NCBI RefSeq assembly: GCF_030733845.1
Contig: NZ_CP132311.1
Span: 2,855,501-2,919,500 of the forward strand
Length of the DNA stretch: 64,000 nt
Reading direction: 5' to 3'
DNA from: Shinella zoogloeoides
GTDB taxonomy: Bacteria > Pseudomonadota > Alphaproteobacteria > Rhizobiales > Rhizobiaceae
The notes beneath the pieces are model-generated. The model saw nothing but the letters and a program-made list of their open reading frames with translations. It did no database searches and was not told the DNA's origin. The first letter of the stretch is position 1, and each line of letters begins with the position of its first letter. Position numbers and translations under genes: made by a program. Below are positions 20,268-27,673 of this stretch, piece by piece.

Positions 20268-20594
20268 CCCGTATCCTCGATGTCTCGCCGGCCCCGCCGG
20301 CTGTTTCCTGCCCCGATAGAAAGCAAATCCTGACGCCGCGCGCCGTATTCTTTGCGACGCATTCAGGCGCACCTTGTACCACATGCGACATGACCCCCAA
20401 TGGGGCTTTCTCGACGGTTTTGCACCCCTTCCACGCAAATATCCCCGACATCAGGCGCAGGAGACTGGACTTCTTCCAAGTGTTCTGGTATCCGACGCCC
20501 AATCGTCAGCCTTCCGGGCTGCGCGAACGTCACTTATTTGCCTGACGACCTCAAGGAATCGCCGGGTAACAACGAACAAAGGAACGGGATTCTC
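20268..20594. other. divergent intergenic region, soxB / rpsU
   Basis: 327 bases between the divergent soxB and rpsU starts, more AT-rich than flanking genes. It must hold both promoters. The bases before rpsU (AAAGGAACGG) supply its ribosome site. I saw no convincing long palindrome or further ORF here. Confidence 0.6.
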
Positions 20595-20822
20595 GTGCAG
20601 GTACTTGTCCGCGACAACAACGTTGATCAGGCTCTCCGCGCTCTCAAGAAGAAGATGCAGCGCGAAGGCATTTTCCGTGAAATGAAGATGCGCGACTATT
20701 ACGAAAAGCCGTCGCAGAAGCGTGCGCGTGAAAAGGCCGAAGCCGTTCGTCGCGTTCGCAAGCTGGCCCGCAAGCGCGCCCAGCGCGAAGGCCTCGTCGG
20801 CGGCCGTCCTGGCGCCCGTTAA
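20595..20822 (+). CDS. rpsU: 30S ribosomal protein S21
   Basis: A 75-residue basic protein with the S21 signature [19 protein letters not shown] and a long Arg/Lys-rich C-terminus ([20 protein letters not shown]), helping the 30S subunit recognise the Shine-Dalgarno region. The start is GTG at 20595 after AAAGGAACGG; the frame is open upstream, but the S21 N-terminus fixes this start. Codon use is highly biased as for ribosomal genes. A near-perfect terminator follows. Rhizobia often carry more than one rpsU; whether this is the main copy cannot be told. Confidence 0.95.
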   Translation: MQVLVRDNNVDQALRALKKKMQREGIFREMKMRDYYEKPSQKRAREKAEAVRRVRKLARKRAQREGLVGGRPGAR

Positions 20823-20858
20823 TCGGCCGTCATTTCGACGTTTTCGGATGCAAGACCG

Positions 20859-20891
20859 GGCGGGGGCGATGAATTCGCCGCCGCCTTTTTT
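20859..20891 (+). terminator. Rho-independent terminator after rpsU
   Basis: An 11-bp GC-rich stem with one mismatch (arms 20859-20869 and 20875-20885), 5-nt loop and six T at 20886-20891. Confidence 0.85.
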
Positions 20892-21043
20892 GACATGACC
20901 GGAAGATTTTCACGCTTGTGAAAGACTTCCCATGCAATTCCGGGTCGATCGCTACGCACCTTGCCGGAATTGTGGTGAGCCGTAGCGTATTCTTCGCGCA
21001 TGAGGCGCGCACGAAGCTCCGTTTTGAGGATTCGCACTTGGAC

Positions 21044-21937
21044 ATGGCTGCATCTACCGGGTACCCGACCGATCGTCTTTCTCCCTCGTCCGCCCGCATG
21101 CGCCGCCCCTTGATGGCCGCGGCTGCCGCGACCGCGATGGCCCTCATGCTTGCCGGCTGCCAGTCGACCACCTCGACGGACGTCCTGAAGGTCGAGCGCG
21201 CGCAGGGCTCGCAGGAGAACATCTCGTCGCTCTCCGCCGTGATCGCCGCCAATCCGCAGGATCCGGAAGGCTACAACGTCCGTGGTTCGGCCTATGGCCG
21301 CGCCGGCGAGCATCGCCGCGCGCTGGAGGACTTCAACCGCGCCATCGAGCTCAACCCGCGCTTCTACCAGGCCTATGCCAACCGCGCGCTCGTGCAGCGC
21401 AGCCTCGGCGATCAGGCGCAGGCGGCGGCCGACTACAACACGGCGCTGCAGCTCAGCCCCAACTATGACGTCGCCTATATCGGCCGCGGCAATCTCTATC
21501 GCCAGGCCGGCCGCCTCGACGACGCGTTCCGCGACTTCAACCGCGCCATCGAGCTCGATACGACCGATCCGCGCGCCTATCACAACCGCGGCCTGATCTA
21601 CCAGGCGCGCCGCCAGCACGACAAGGCGATCGACGACTTCTCGAAGGCCATCTCGCTCTCGCCGAACTCGGCCGAGCCCTATAACGGCCGCGGCATCTCC
21701 TATGCCGCGCAGGGCGACGACGACAACGCGTTCCAGGACTTCAACACGGCGATCAACCTCGACGGCAAGCTGGCCGAATCCTGGGCGAACCAGGCGCTGA
21801 TCTACGAGCGCCGCGGCGACAATGCCCGCGCGGCAAGGTCCTATTCGCAGGCCCTGCGCCTCGACCCGAACTACGCGCCGGCAAAGTCGGGCCTCGCCCG
21901 CACCCGCGGCGCCGGCAACGCCGCCAAGCCGGCCTGA
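21044..21937 (+). CDS. tetratricopeptide repeat lipoprotein
   Basis: A 297-residue protein with a lipoprotein signal: a hydrophobic segment AAAAATAMALMLAGC ending in a LAGC lipobox with Cys at about residue 39. Six TPR units follow (from about residue 65; signatures such as AYANRALVQRSLGDQAQAA and AYHNRGLIYQARRQHDKAI), ending in a Gly/Ala tail. Start chosen at ATG 21044 (GAGGA 13 nt upstream); ATG at 21098 is possible and would give a cleaner signal peptide, while the frame is also open to 20918. Family members are periplasmic or outer-membrane-anchored scaffolds of NlpI type; precise role unknown. Confidence 0.86.
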   Translation: MAASTGYPTDRLSPSSARMRRPLMAAAAATAMALMLAGCQSTTSTDVLKVERAQGSQENISSLSAVIAANPQDPEGYNVRGSAYGRAGEHRRALEDFNRAIELNPRFYQAYANRALVQRSLGDQAQAAADYNTALQLSPNYDVAYIGRGNLYRQAGRLDDAFRDFNRAIELDTTDPRAYHNRGLIYQARRQHDKAIDDFSKAISLSPNSAEPYNGRGISYAAQGDDDNAFQDFNTAINLDGKLAESWANQALIYERRGDNARAARSYSQALRLDPNYAPAKSGLARTRGAGNAAKPA

Positions 21938-21976
21938 CCACCGGCCTGATCGGCATCCCGGCCTGAGCCGCAGGCG

Positions 21977-22300
21977 CTATTGCGCCTGCGCATGTACCTT
22001 GAACGGGTCCTGCGTCAGGCCGGGGCACGCTATGGTCACCCGCCGGGATTCCCGCCGGTCGAGATAGGTCACCGTCCGGCACAGCGTCAGGCCGCCCTGC
22101 TCCAGCCACACGCTCACCAGCCCCTGCCCGCCCTCGTTCTCCAGCAACGCATCGACATAAATCGGCCCCGTCGTGGCGGTCTCGACGATCCGCACCCTGT
22201 CGGGATTACGCTTGTACACATAATGCAGGACAAGTGTAGCAAGCGGCAGTACCGCGACGAGGAGGATAAAAAGCTCCATTTTCAGTTCTGCTGTTTTCAT
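21977..22300 (-). CDS. small single-pass membrane protein, 107 aa
   Basis: Not recognised at family level. One N-terminal membrane helix (LFILLVAVLPLATLVLHYVY) is followed by a 75-residue beta-rich domain with two Cys (TLCRTVTY, VTIACPGL) that could form a disulfide in the periplasm. Start uncertain: ATG at 22300 or ATG at 22279; neither has a strong ribosome site, and the frame is open to 22399. It converges on the TPR lipoprotein gene and stands alone. Confidence 0.6.
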   Translation of the reverse strand: MKTAELKMELFILLVAVLPLATLVLHYVYKRNPDRVRIVETATTGPIYVDALLENEGGQGLVSVWLEQGGLTLCRTVTYLDRRESRRVTIACPGLTQDPFKVHAQAQ

Positions 22301-22318
22301 TGAAGGCAACGATAAGGA

Positions 22319-22475
22319 ACGTTTTTGTTGAATGTTCCTCGACGTTGGCGCAGACTTGATTTCTACTCGTAGTCCTAGCCACTCCTCCCAAGCTTCCAAG
22401 AAAAATAGCTAAAAAATATCCCCGCTCAAAAACGTTCGTTTATGTTGAAGAAAGCAACGATGAACGGAAGGCGGC
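22319..22475. promoter_or_regulatory. candidate recombination or regulatory sites upstream of the resolvase
   Basis: Two copies of a 13-mer differing at one base (CGTTTTTGTTGAA at 22320-22332 and CGTTTATGTTGAA at 22437-22449), 117 bp apart in the same orientation. Each is flanked by dyad-like sequence (GGAAC...GTTCC around the first; CGTTC...GAACG and TGTTG...CAACG around the second). Serine resolvases bind paired sub-sites beside their own gene, so these are candidate res/operator sites. Confidence 0.35.
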
Positions 22476-22477
22476 AC

Positions 22478-23041
22478 ATGGCGAGGAAAATCGGTTATCT
22501 GAGAGTCAGCACTGTCGACCAGAATCCCGATCGTCAGGTCGACGGGCTCAGGGATCTGTGCGATGAGCTACACGTCGAGACGCTTTCGGCGGTCAGCCGC
22601 CGCCGTCCGGTCTACGAGGCGGTCACCGCCGCCCTGCGGGCGGGCGACATCTTCGTCATATGGGATCTGGACCGGGCCTACCGCTCGGCGAAGGATGCGC
22701 TCGGCGAGCTGGACGCGCTCCAGCAGCGCGGCATCCACTTCCACATCGCCAAGCTCAGCATCGATACCACGACGCCGACCGGCCGCTTCCTCTACACGGT
22801 CATGGGCGGCCTCGCGGAATTCGAGCGGCTCACCCTTTCCCAGCGCACCCGCGAGGGCCTGCTAGCCGCCCGCCGGCGCGGCTCGCGCCTCGGCCGCCCG
22901 CCCAAGCTCGACGACCACCAGCTCCGCCTCGCCCGCGAACGCCTCAGCCGCGGCGAAACCATCACCGCCCTCGCCCGCACCTTCGGCGTCGCCCCCTGGA
23001 CGATGACGCGCGCCCTGCGGCGGGGGGAGTCTTGTCGGTGA
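22478..23041 (+). CDS. serine recombinase (resolvase/invertase family)
   Basis: A 187-residue Tn3-resolvase-type protein: catalytic domain 3-135 with KIGYLRVSTVDQNPDRQ (nucleophile Ser at about 11), DLDRAYRSAKD and FERLTLSQRTREGL, then a C-terminal helix-turn-helix (ETITALARTFGVAPWTMTRAL). ATG at 22478 follows GGAAGGCGG; an upstream ATG at 22460 is possible. Such proteins resolve cointegrates or invert DNA by breaking both strands with covalent 5'-Ser links. No transposase or inverted transposon ends are visible, so it may be a stranded resolvase. The adjoining AT-rich 5' segment (22300-22440) differs from its surroundings, suggesting acquisition. Confidence 0.9.
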   Translation: MARKIGYLRVSTVDQNPDRQVDGLRDLCDELHVETLSAVSRRRPVYEAVTAALRAGDIFVIWDLDRAYRSAKDALGELDALQQRGIHFHIAKLSIDTTTPTGRFLYTVMGGLAEFERLTLSQRTREGLLAARRRGSRLGRPPKLDDHQLRLARERLSRGETITALARTFGVAPWTMTRALRRGESCR

Positions 23042-23047
23042 CGTGAA

Positions 23048-23184
23048 GGCCCTCTCCGCCTGCCGGCATCTCCCCCACAAGGGGGGAGAACGCAAGATGC
23101 TTGCTCTTCATTTCCCAATCTTACGCCGAGGGTGCTACACGTTAAGTCCCTCCCCCTTGTGGGGAGGGGTTGGGGAGGGGTCTT
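23048..23184. repeat. palindromic repeat element, copy A
   Basis: Two GC-rich hairpin arms (23048-23089 with CATCTCCCCCACAAGGGGGG, and 23145-23184 with CCCTCCCCCTTGTGGGGAGG) in inverted orientation around a variable 55-bp centre. The outer end GGGGTCTT matches copy B at 55872-55982. It occupies the whole gap between the convergent resolvase and pntB genes and may act as a bidirectional terminator. Confidence 0.8.
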
Positions 23185-23186
23185 GC

Positions 23187-24587
23187 TCAGTGGTTCATCG
23201 CCTTGACGATGTCGTCGGTCATCTTCTTGGCGTCGCCGAGCAGCATCATCGTGCCGTCCTTGTAGAACAGCGTGTTGTCGATGCCGGCATAGCCGGAGCC
23301 GAGCGAGCGCTTGACGAAGAGGCAGGTCTTGGCCTTGTCGACGTCGAGGATCGGCATGCCGTAGATCGGCGAGGACTTGTCGTCGCGCGCCGCCGGGTTC
23401 GTCACGTCGTTGGCGCCGATGACATAGGCGACGTCCGCCTGGGCGAATTCCGAGTTGATGTCCTCGAGCTCGAACACTTCGTCATAGGGCACGTTCGCTT
23501 CGGCGAGCAGCACGTTCATATGGCCCGGCATGCGGCCGGCGACCGGGTGGATCGCGTATTTCACTTCGACGCCGTTCTTCTTCAGCGCATCGGCGAGCTC
23601 GCGCACCGCATGCTGCGCCTGCGCCACCGCCATGCCGTAGCCCGGCACGATGATGACCTTGGAGGCATTCGACATCAGGAAGGCCGCGTCGTCGGCCGAG
23701 CCCTGCTTGACCGTGCGCTGCACGCCATCGTCGCCCGCCGCAGCGCCGCTGTCGCCGCCGAAGCCGCCGAGGATGACCGAGACGAACGAGCGGTTCATGC
23801 CCTTGCACATGATGTAGGACAGGATCGCGCCCGAGGAGCCGACCAGCGCGCCGGTGATGATCAGCGCGAGGTTGCCCAGCGTGAAGCCGATGCCGGCCGC
23901 CGCCCAACCCGAATAGGAGTTGAGCATCGACACGACGACGGGCATGTCGGCCCCGCCGATCGGCACGATGAGCAGCACGCCGAGCGCCAGCGCCAGGATG
24001 ACGATCAGCCAGAAGTCGAAATGGCTTTCCGACAGCGTCAGGCCGACGATGAAGAAGACGATCGCGGCGAGCAGCACGATGTTGATGACATGCCGGTAGG
24101 GCAGCATGATCGGCTTGCCGGACATGCGCCCGTCGAGCTTGAGGAAGGCGATGATCGAGCCAGTGAAGGTGATCGCGCCGATGGCCGCGCCGAGCGCCAT
24201 TTCGACCAGCGCCTGGCCGTGGATCTCGCCGACCTGACCGATGCCGAAGGAAACAGGCGAATAGAGCGCTGCCGCCGCCACCAGCACGGCGGCAAGGCCG
24301 ACCAGCGAGTGGAAGCCGGCGACGAGCTGCGGCATCGAGGTCATCGGGATCGAGCGGGCGATATAGGCCCCCGCGCCGCCGCCGATGGCAAGGCCGAGCA
24401 CGATGAGCACGAGACCGCCGAAGGAGGGCGTCGCGAGCAGCAGCGTCGTGCCGATGGCGATGCCCATGCCGATCATGCCGAGCATGTTGCCGCGGCGGCT
24501 GGTCGTCGGATGCGACAGGCCGCGCAGCGCCATGATGAAGAGGACCCCGGAGACGAGGTAGAGGAAGGCTGCGAAGTTTGCGTTCAT
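23187..24587 (-). CDS. pntB: NAD(P)(+) transhydrogenase, beta subunit
   Basis: A 466-residue integral membrane subunit with about nine N-terminal membrane helices (from NFAAFLYLVSGVLFIMALRG to about residue 270) and a C-terminal NADP(H)-binding domain III (VIIVPGYGMAVAQAQHAVREL, GAGY-like motif, and YVIGANDVTNPAARDD). With PntAA and PntAB it uses the proton gradient to reduce NADP+ with NADH. ATG at 24587 is chosen because the upstream extension is antisense-like and MNANFAAFL is the family start. Last gene of the operon; ends against repeat copy A. Confidence 0.96.
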   Translation of the reverse strand: MNANFAAFLYLVSGVLFIMALRGLSHPTTSRRGNMLGMIGMGIAIGTTLLLATPSFGGLVLIVLGLAIGGGAGAYIARSIPMTSMPQLVAGFHSLVGLAAVLVAAAALYSPVSFGIGQVGEIHGQALVEMALGAAIGAITFTGSIIAFLKLDGRMSGKPIMLPYRHVINIVLLAAIVFFIVGLTLSESHFDFWLIVILALALGVLLIVPIGGADMPVVVSMLNSYSGWAAAGIGFTLGNLALIITGALVGSSGAILSYIMCKGMNRSFVSVILGGFGGDSGAAAGDDGVQRTVKQGSADDAAFLMSNASKVIIVPGYGMAVAQAQHAVRELADALKKNGVEVKYAIHPVAGRMPGHMNVLLAEANVPYDEVFELEDINSEFAQADVAYVIGANDVTNPAARDDKSSPIYGMPILDVDKAKTCLFVKRSLGSGYAGIDNTLFYKDGTMMLLGDAKKMTDDIVKAMNH

Positions 24588-24597
24588 CGGGCCGGCC

Positions 24598-25008
24598 TCA
24601 CTTCTCTTTTTTCTTGTACATCGCCAGCATGCGCTGGGTGACGAGGAAGCCGCCGAAGATGTTGACGGAGGCGAGGATGAGCGCGACGAAACCGAAGCCG
24701 GTCGCGACACCCGAGAGCGAGATGCCGACGGCGAGCAGCGCGCCGACGACGATGACCGAGGAGATCGCGTTGGTGACGGCCATCAGCGGCGTGTGCAGCG
24801 CCGGCGTCACCGACCAGACGACATAGTAGCCGACGAAGATCGACAGCACGAAGATCGCAAGGCGGAAGACGAAGGGGTCGATCGCCCCGCCGGAAACGCC
24901 GTGCGCCGCGGCAGCCGCGGCGTCCGGCACATATTCGGAAGCGGCGCGAACGGCCTCCACGGCGCGTTCGAGATCGGTGATCGCCTTGTCCAGAAGTTCG
25001 TTCGCCAT
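24598..25008 (-). CDS. pntAB: NAD(P) transhydrogenase, alpha subunit 2 (membrane part)
   Basis: A 136-residue protein corresponding to the C-terminal membrane part of E. coli PntA: about three membrane helices ([53 protein letters not shown]) and the [15 protein letters not shown] motif. ATG at 25008 shares its A with the pntAA stop (TGATG); GTG at 25011 is an alternative. The split alpha subunit is the usual alphaproteobacterial arrangement. Confidence 0.94.
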   Translation of the reverse strand: MANELLDKAITDLERAVEAVRAASEYVPDAAAAAAHGVSGGAIDPFVFRLAIFVLSIFVGYYVVWSVTPALHTPLMAVTNAISSVIVVGALLAVGISLSGVATGFGFVALILASVNIFGGFLVTQRMLAMYKKKEK

Positions 25009-26162
25009 CACTTGCCCTCCCCTTGCTGAACGGCACCGCCGAAGTTCGGATGCACCACGGTACCGCCGTTGGTCAGCATCGTCGCCTTGACGAGTTCGTC
25101 CTCGACATTGACCGAAACCGATTTCGTTTCCTTGTCGACCATGGTCTCGAGGAAGGTGATGAGGTTCTTGGCGTAAAGCGCGGAGGCGGACGCCGCGATG
25201 CGGCCCGGCACGTTGAGATAGCCGATGACCTTCACGCCCTCGACCTCGGCGACCTTGCCGGGTTCCGAGCCCTCGATATTGCCGCCGCGCTCCACCGCGA
25301 GATCAACGACGACCGAGCCGGTGCGCATGGCGGCCAGCATCTGGCGCGTCACGAGACGCGGCGCGGGACGGCCGGGGATCAGCGCGGTGGTGATGACGAT
25401 GTCCTGCTTGGCGATATGATCGGCGACCAGCGCCGCCTGCTTCGCCTGATATTCTTTGGACATTTCCTTCGCGTAGCCGCCGGCGGTTTCGGCGGCCTTG
25501 AACTCGTCGTCCTCGACGGCGATGAACTTGGCGCCGAGCGAGGCGACCTGCTCCTTGGCGGCCGGGCGTACGTCCGTCGCGGAGACGGCGGCGCCGAGGC
25601 GGCGGGCCGTGGCAATGGCCTGGAGGCCAGCGACGCCGGCGCCCATCACGAAGACCTTGGCGGCCGGAACGGTGCCGGCGGCGGTCATCATCATCGGCAT
25701 GGCGCGGTCGAATTCATGGGCGGCGTCGATGACCGCCTGGTAACCGGCAAGGTTCGCCTGCGAGGACAGGATGTCCATCGACTGGGCGCGCGTGATGCGC
25801 GGCATCAGTTCCATGGCGAAGGTGGTGAGGCCGGCCTGCGCCATCTCGGCGATGGCGGCTTCGTTGCCGTAGGGATCCATCGTGGCGATGACGATGGCGC
25901 CGGACTTGTAGCCGGCGATCTCGGCCGAGGTCGGCCGGCGCACCTTCAGGATGACATCGCCCGACTTCGCCTCTTCCGGCCCGACGATGCGGGCGCCGGC
26001 GGCCTCGTAGTCGGCATCGAGGATGCGCGATCTGAGACCGGCGCCGGCTTCCACCAGCACGTCGAGCCCCAGGCTCTTCATTTTCTTGATCGTTTCGACG
26101 GACCCTGCGACGCGGCCTTCTGCCGGATCGCTCTCCCGTGCCACAAAAATACACTGACTCAA
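25008..26162 (-). CDS. pntAA: NAD(P) transhydrogenase, alpha subunit 1 (NAD-binding)
   Basis: A 384-residue soluble domain I that binds NAD(H). Visible: [20 protein letters not shown] at the start, [20 protein letters not shown], and the Rossmann loop [22 protein letters not shown]. The start appears to be TTG at 26162: a GGGGGGAGG ribosome site lies about 9 nt upstream and the [11 protein letters not shown]-terminus matches relatives. GTG at 26144 is the next in-frame choice. First gene of pntAA-pntAB-pntB; the aa3 subunit IV gene lies 85 nt upstream. Confidence 0.94.
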   Translation of the reverse strand: MSQCIFVARESDPAEGRVAGSVETIKKMKSLGLDVLVEAGAGLRSRILDADYEAAGARIVGPEEAKSGDVILKVRRPTSAEIAGYKSGAIVIATMDPYGNEAAIAEMAQAGLTTFAMELMPRITRAQSMDILSSQANLAGYQAVIDAAHEFDRAMPMMMTAAGTVPAAKVFVMGAGVAGLQAIATARRLGAAVSATDVRPAAKEQVASLGAKFIAVEDDEFKAAETAGGYAKEMSKEYQAKQAALVADHIAKQDIVITTALIPGRPAPRLVTRQMLAAMRTGSVVVDLAVERGGNIEGSEPGKVAEVEGVKVIGYLNVPGRIAASASALYAKNLITFLETMVDKETKSVSVNVEDELVKATMLTNGGTVVHPNFGGAVQQGEGK

Positions 26163-26247
26163 ACCGTGGTCCTCCCCCCGAGACTGGCCGTGTTGAAGCG
26201 CGACGCCGGATGGCGCCGCGGCGAACCGCAGGTGCGGTCCTTTTAGA

Positions 26248-26472
26248 TCAACGCAGCAGGAAGTAGCCGACGACGTTGAGAATGATGAGCAGCAGAAGGC
26301 CGCTGAAGAAACCGGCGCTGGTGAAGAAGCCGGCAGCCATGGCGATCAGCAGCGCCACGCAGAACAGCGTGCCGTACTTGGTGGCAGCGATGAAGAAGTC
26401 GTAGGTCTTCTCGTGCTCGGGATAATCCATCGGCGCGCCGAGTTCGACCGGTCCGTTATGATGTTCAGCCAT
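26248..26472 (-). CDS. aa3-type cytochrome c oxidase subunit IV
   Basis: A 74-residue single-helix protein matching the bacterial aa3 oxidase subunit IV family: a polar N-terminus with MDYPEHEKTYDFFIAATKYG then hydrophobic segments to the C-terminus (GLLLLIILNVVGYFLLR). Such peptides associate with the oxidase core in alphaproteobacteria but are not essential in known cases. ATG at 26472 has AGGAGAAGG upstream; GTG at 26478 is too close to that site. It lies upstream of pntAA, same strand, away from ctaCDE genes. Confidence 0.9.
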   Translation of the reverse strand: MAEHHNGPVELGAPMDYPEHEKTYDFFIAATKYGTLFCVALLIAMAAGFFTSAGFFSGLLLLIILNVVGYFLLR

Positions 26473-26671
26473 AGTCACCTTCTCCTAAGCAGCCGCACCC
26501 GCCAGCCGGAAAGCTCCACCCGATGAGCGCCTAAACAAGGCCGGACCCTGAACGGTCCGGCGATTCCCTCAAGCGCGAAAGCGCGCGTCTTTCTGGCCAT
26601 ACACAAAGGATTGGCAAAGCGCAACGGCAAGCCGGGATGTGCTTTTCCGCCTGTATCGTTTCCGAAACAGA

Positions 26672-26701
26672 ACGGGCCGGTTTCCTGCGAAACCGGCCCG
26701 T
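26672..26701 (-). terminator. hairpin terminator after the FeeM-like gene
   Basis: A perfect 13-bp stem (ACGGGCCGGTTTC, arms 26672-26684 and 26689-26701) with a 4-nt loop, 24 nt beyond the stop of the minus-strand FeeM-like gene. The downstream side reads TTCTGTTTC on the minus strand, a weak U-tract. No further gene is seen in 26479-26724. Confidence 0.75.
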
Positions 26702-26724
26702 GATGCGACATCAGAACGCAAGCC

Positions 26725-27498
26725 TCACCCGGCGTAGGCGCCGCCCGAAAGCTGGATGCGGTTATGGGCATGGGCGAGCCGCGCCGTGGGGCGCACGGTC
26801 AGCGGGCTGAACGGCATGTCCTCGCCGCGCGCAAACAGCATGCGCCGCTCGAAGGCTTCGGACTGGAAGAACGGGAAGCGCTTGTAGAGCGACGAGCGGA
26901 TGTCCTTGCAGCGCGTCGCCATCAGCATCAGATCGATGATGAACTTGCCCTGGTTGCTCTTCGGCGAGGCGACGAAATCGCCGTCGAAAACGCGCCGGTA
27001 GAAGGCCGCGTGCGCCGGCTTGACCATCTGGAGCACGCGGTCGGCATCGAAATAGTCCGCCGCCATCGTGGCAAGGCGCAGCGTGAGATACGGGATCGCC
27101 GGCATCTCGCTCCAGATTTCCGGGTCGGCCGCCAGCCGCACGGGGTCGATCAGCGACATGCCCGCATCGAGGAAGGCCTTGATCTCGTCGGGAAATACCT
27201 TGCCGGACGAGGTGACGCGATGCTCCGGCGTCACATGATGCAGGCGCACCGTCGAGATCAACCGTTCCTCATGGTAGACGCCGAAGACATAGGCATGGCT
27301 GTCGAAATCGGCCTCGTCGATGAGGAGCGGCGAGTCTTCGGCCAGATGCATCACGCTGCCGGCCTTGTAGGCCTTGTAGCGGATGCGGGCGATATCCTCC
27401 ATGTCCTCGCTCGTCTCGACCCGGCGGTATTCCACCTTGTCGAGCAGCCCCAAAAGCTTTTCGGAAAAGCGACTGTTCGCCGTTTCCACCATGGCCAT
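26725..27498 (-). CDS. N-acyl amino acid synthase FeeM-like / GNAT-fold acyltransferase
   Basis: A 257-residue protein resembling the FeeM / acyl-homoserine-lactone synthase branch of the GNAT superfamily: N-terminal YRRVETSEDMEDIARIRYKAY, strand-rich GVYHEERLISTVRLHHV, then LIDPVRLAADPE and a helical half with MVKPAHAAFYRRVF. FeeM proteins link a fatty acyl chain from ACP to an amino acid. Start at ATG 27498 (ATG at 27492 possible). Monocistronic with its own AT-rich upstream region and a terminator. No LuxR-type receptor is nearby, so a signalling role is only a possibility. Acyl donor and acceptor unknown. Confidence 0.75.
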   Translation of the reverse strand: MAMVETANSRFSEKLLGLLDKVEYRRVETSEDMEDIARIRYKAYKAGSVMHLAEDSPLLIDEADFDSHAYVFGVYHEERLISTVRLHHVTPEHRVTSSGKVFPDEIKAFLDAGMSLIDPVRLAADPEIWSEMPAIPYLTLRLATMAADYFDADRVLQMVKPAHAAFYRRVFDGDFVASPKSNQGKFIIDLMLMATRCKDIRSSLYKRFPFFQSEAFERRMLFARGEDMPFSPLTVRPTARLAHAHNRIQLSGGAYAG

Positions 27499-27673
27499 GC
27501 CCCGTACCCCTGACTGAGAAAGCCGGCCGCACCCCGCAGCCGACTCTGATAATCGCCGATATAGGACAATTTGTGTAAAATACCATTCATTAACCTTAAT
27601 ATATGGTTAACGCTAATTTTGAAGAATGATATATATATTGTGGAATTAATGGCTTCCGGGAAAAGAATGCGCG
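27499..27673. other. AT-rich intergenic region upstream of the FeeM-like gene
   Basis: About 175 bases, markedly AT-rich at 27565-27650 (TTAACCTTAATATATGG and ATGATATATATATTG), unlike the coding DNA around it. It should hold the promoter of the FeeM-like gene and the 3' end of the EAL gene transcript. No small ORF or perfect palindrome was found. Confidence 0.55.

Noticed and set aside
20400..20594. Longer N-terminal form of ribosomal protein S21
   Set aside because: S21 length and the [13 protein letters not shown] start fix the GTG at 20595.
22442..23041. Intact transposon around the resolvase
   Set aside because: No transposase and no terminal inverted repeats bracketing the gene; element A on its 3' side belongs to a dispersed family found elsewhere without resolvase.
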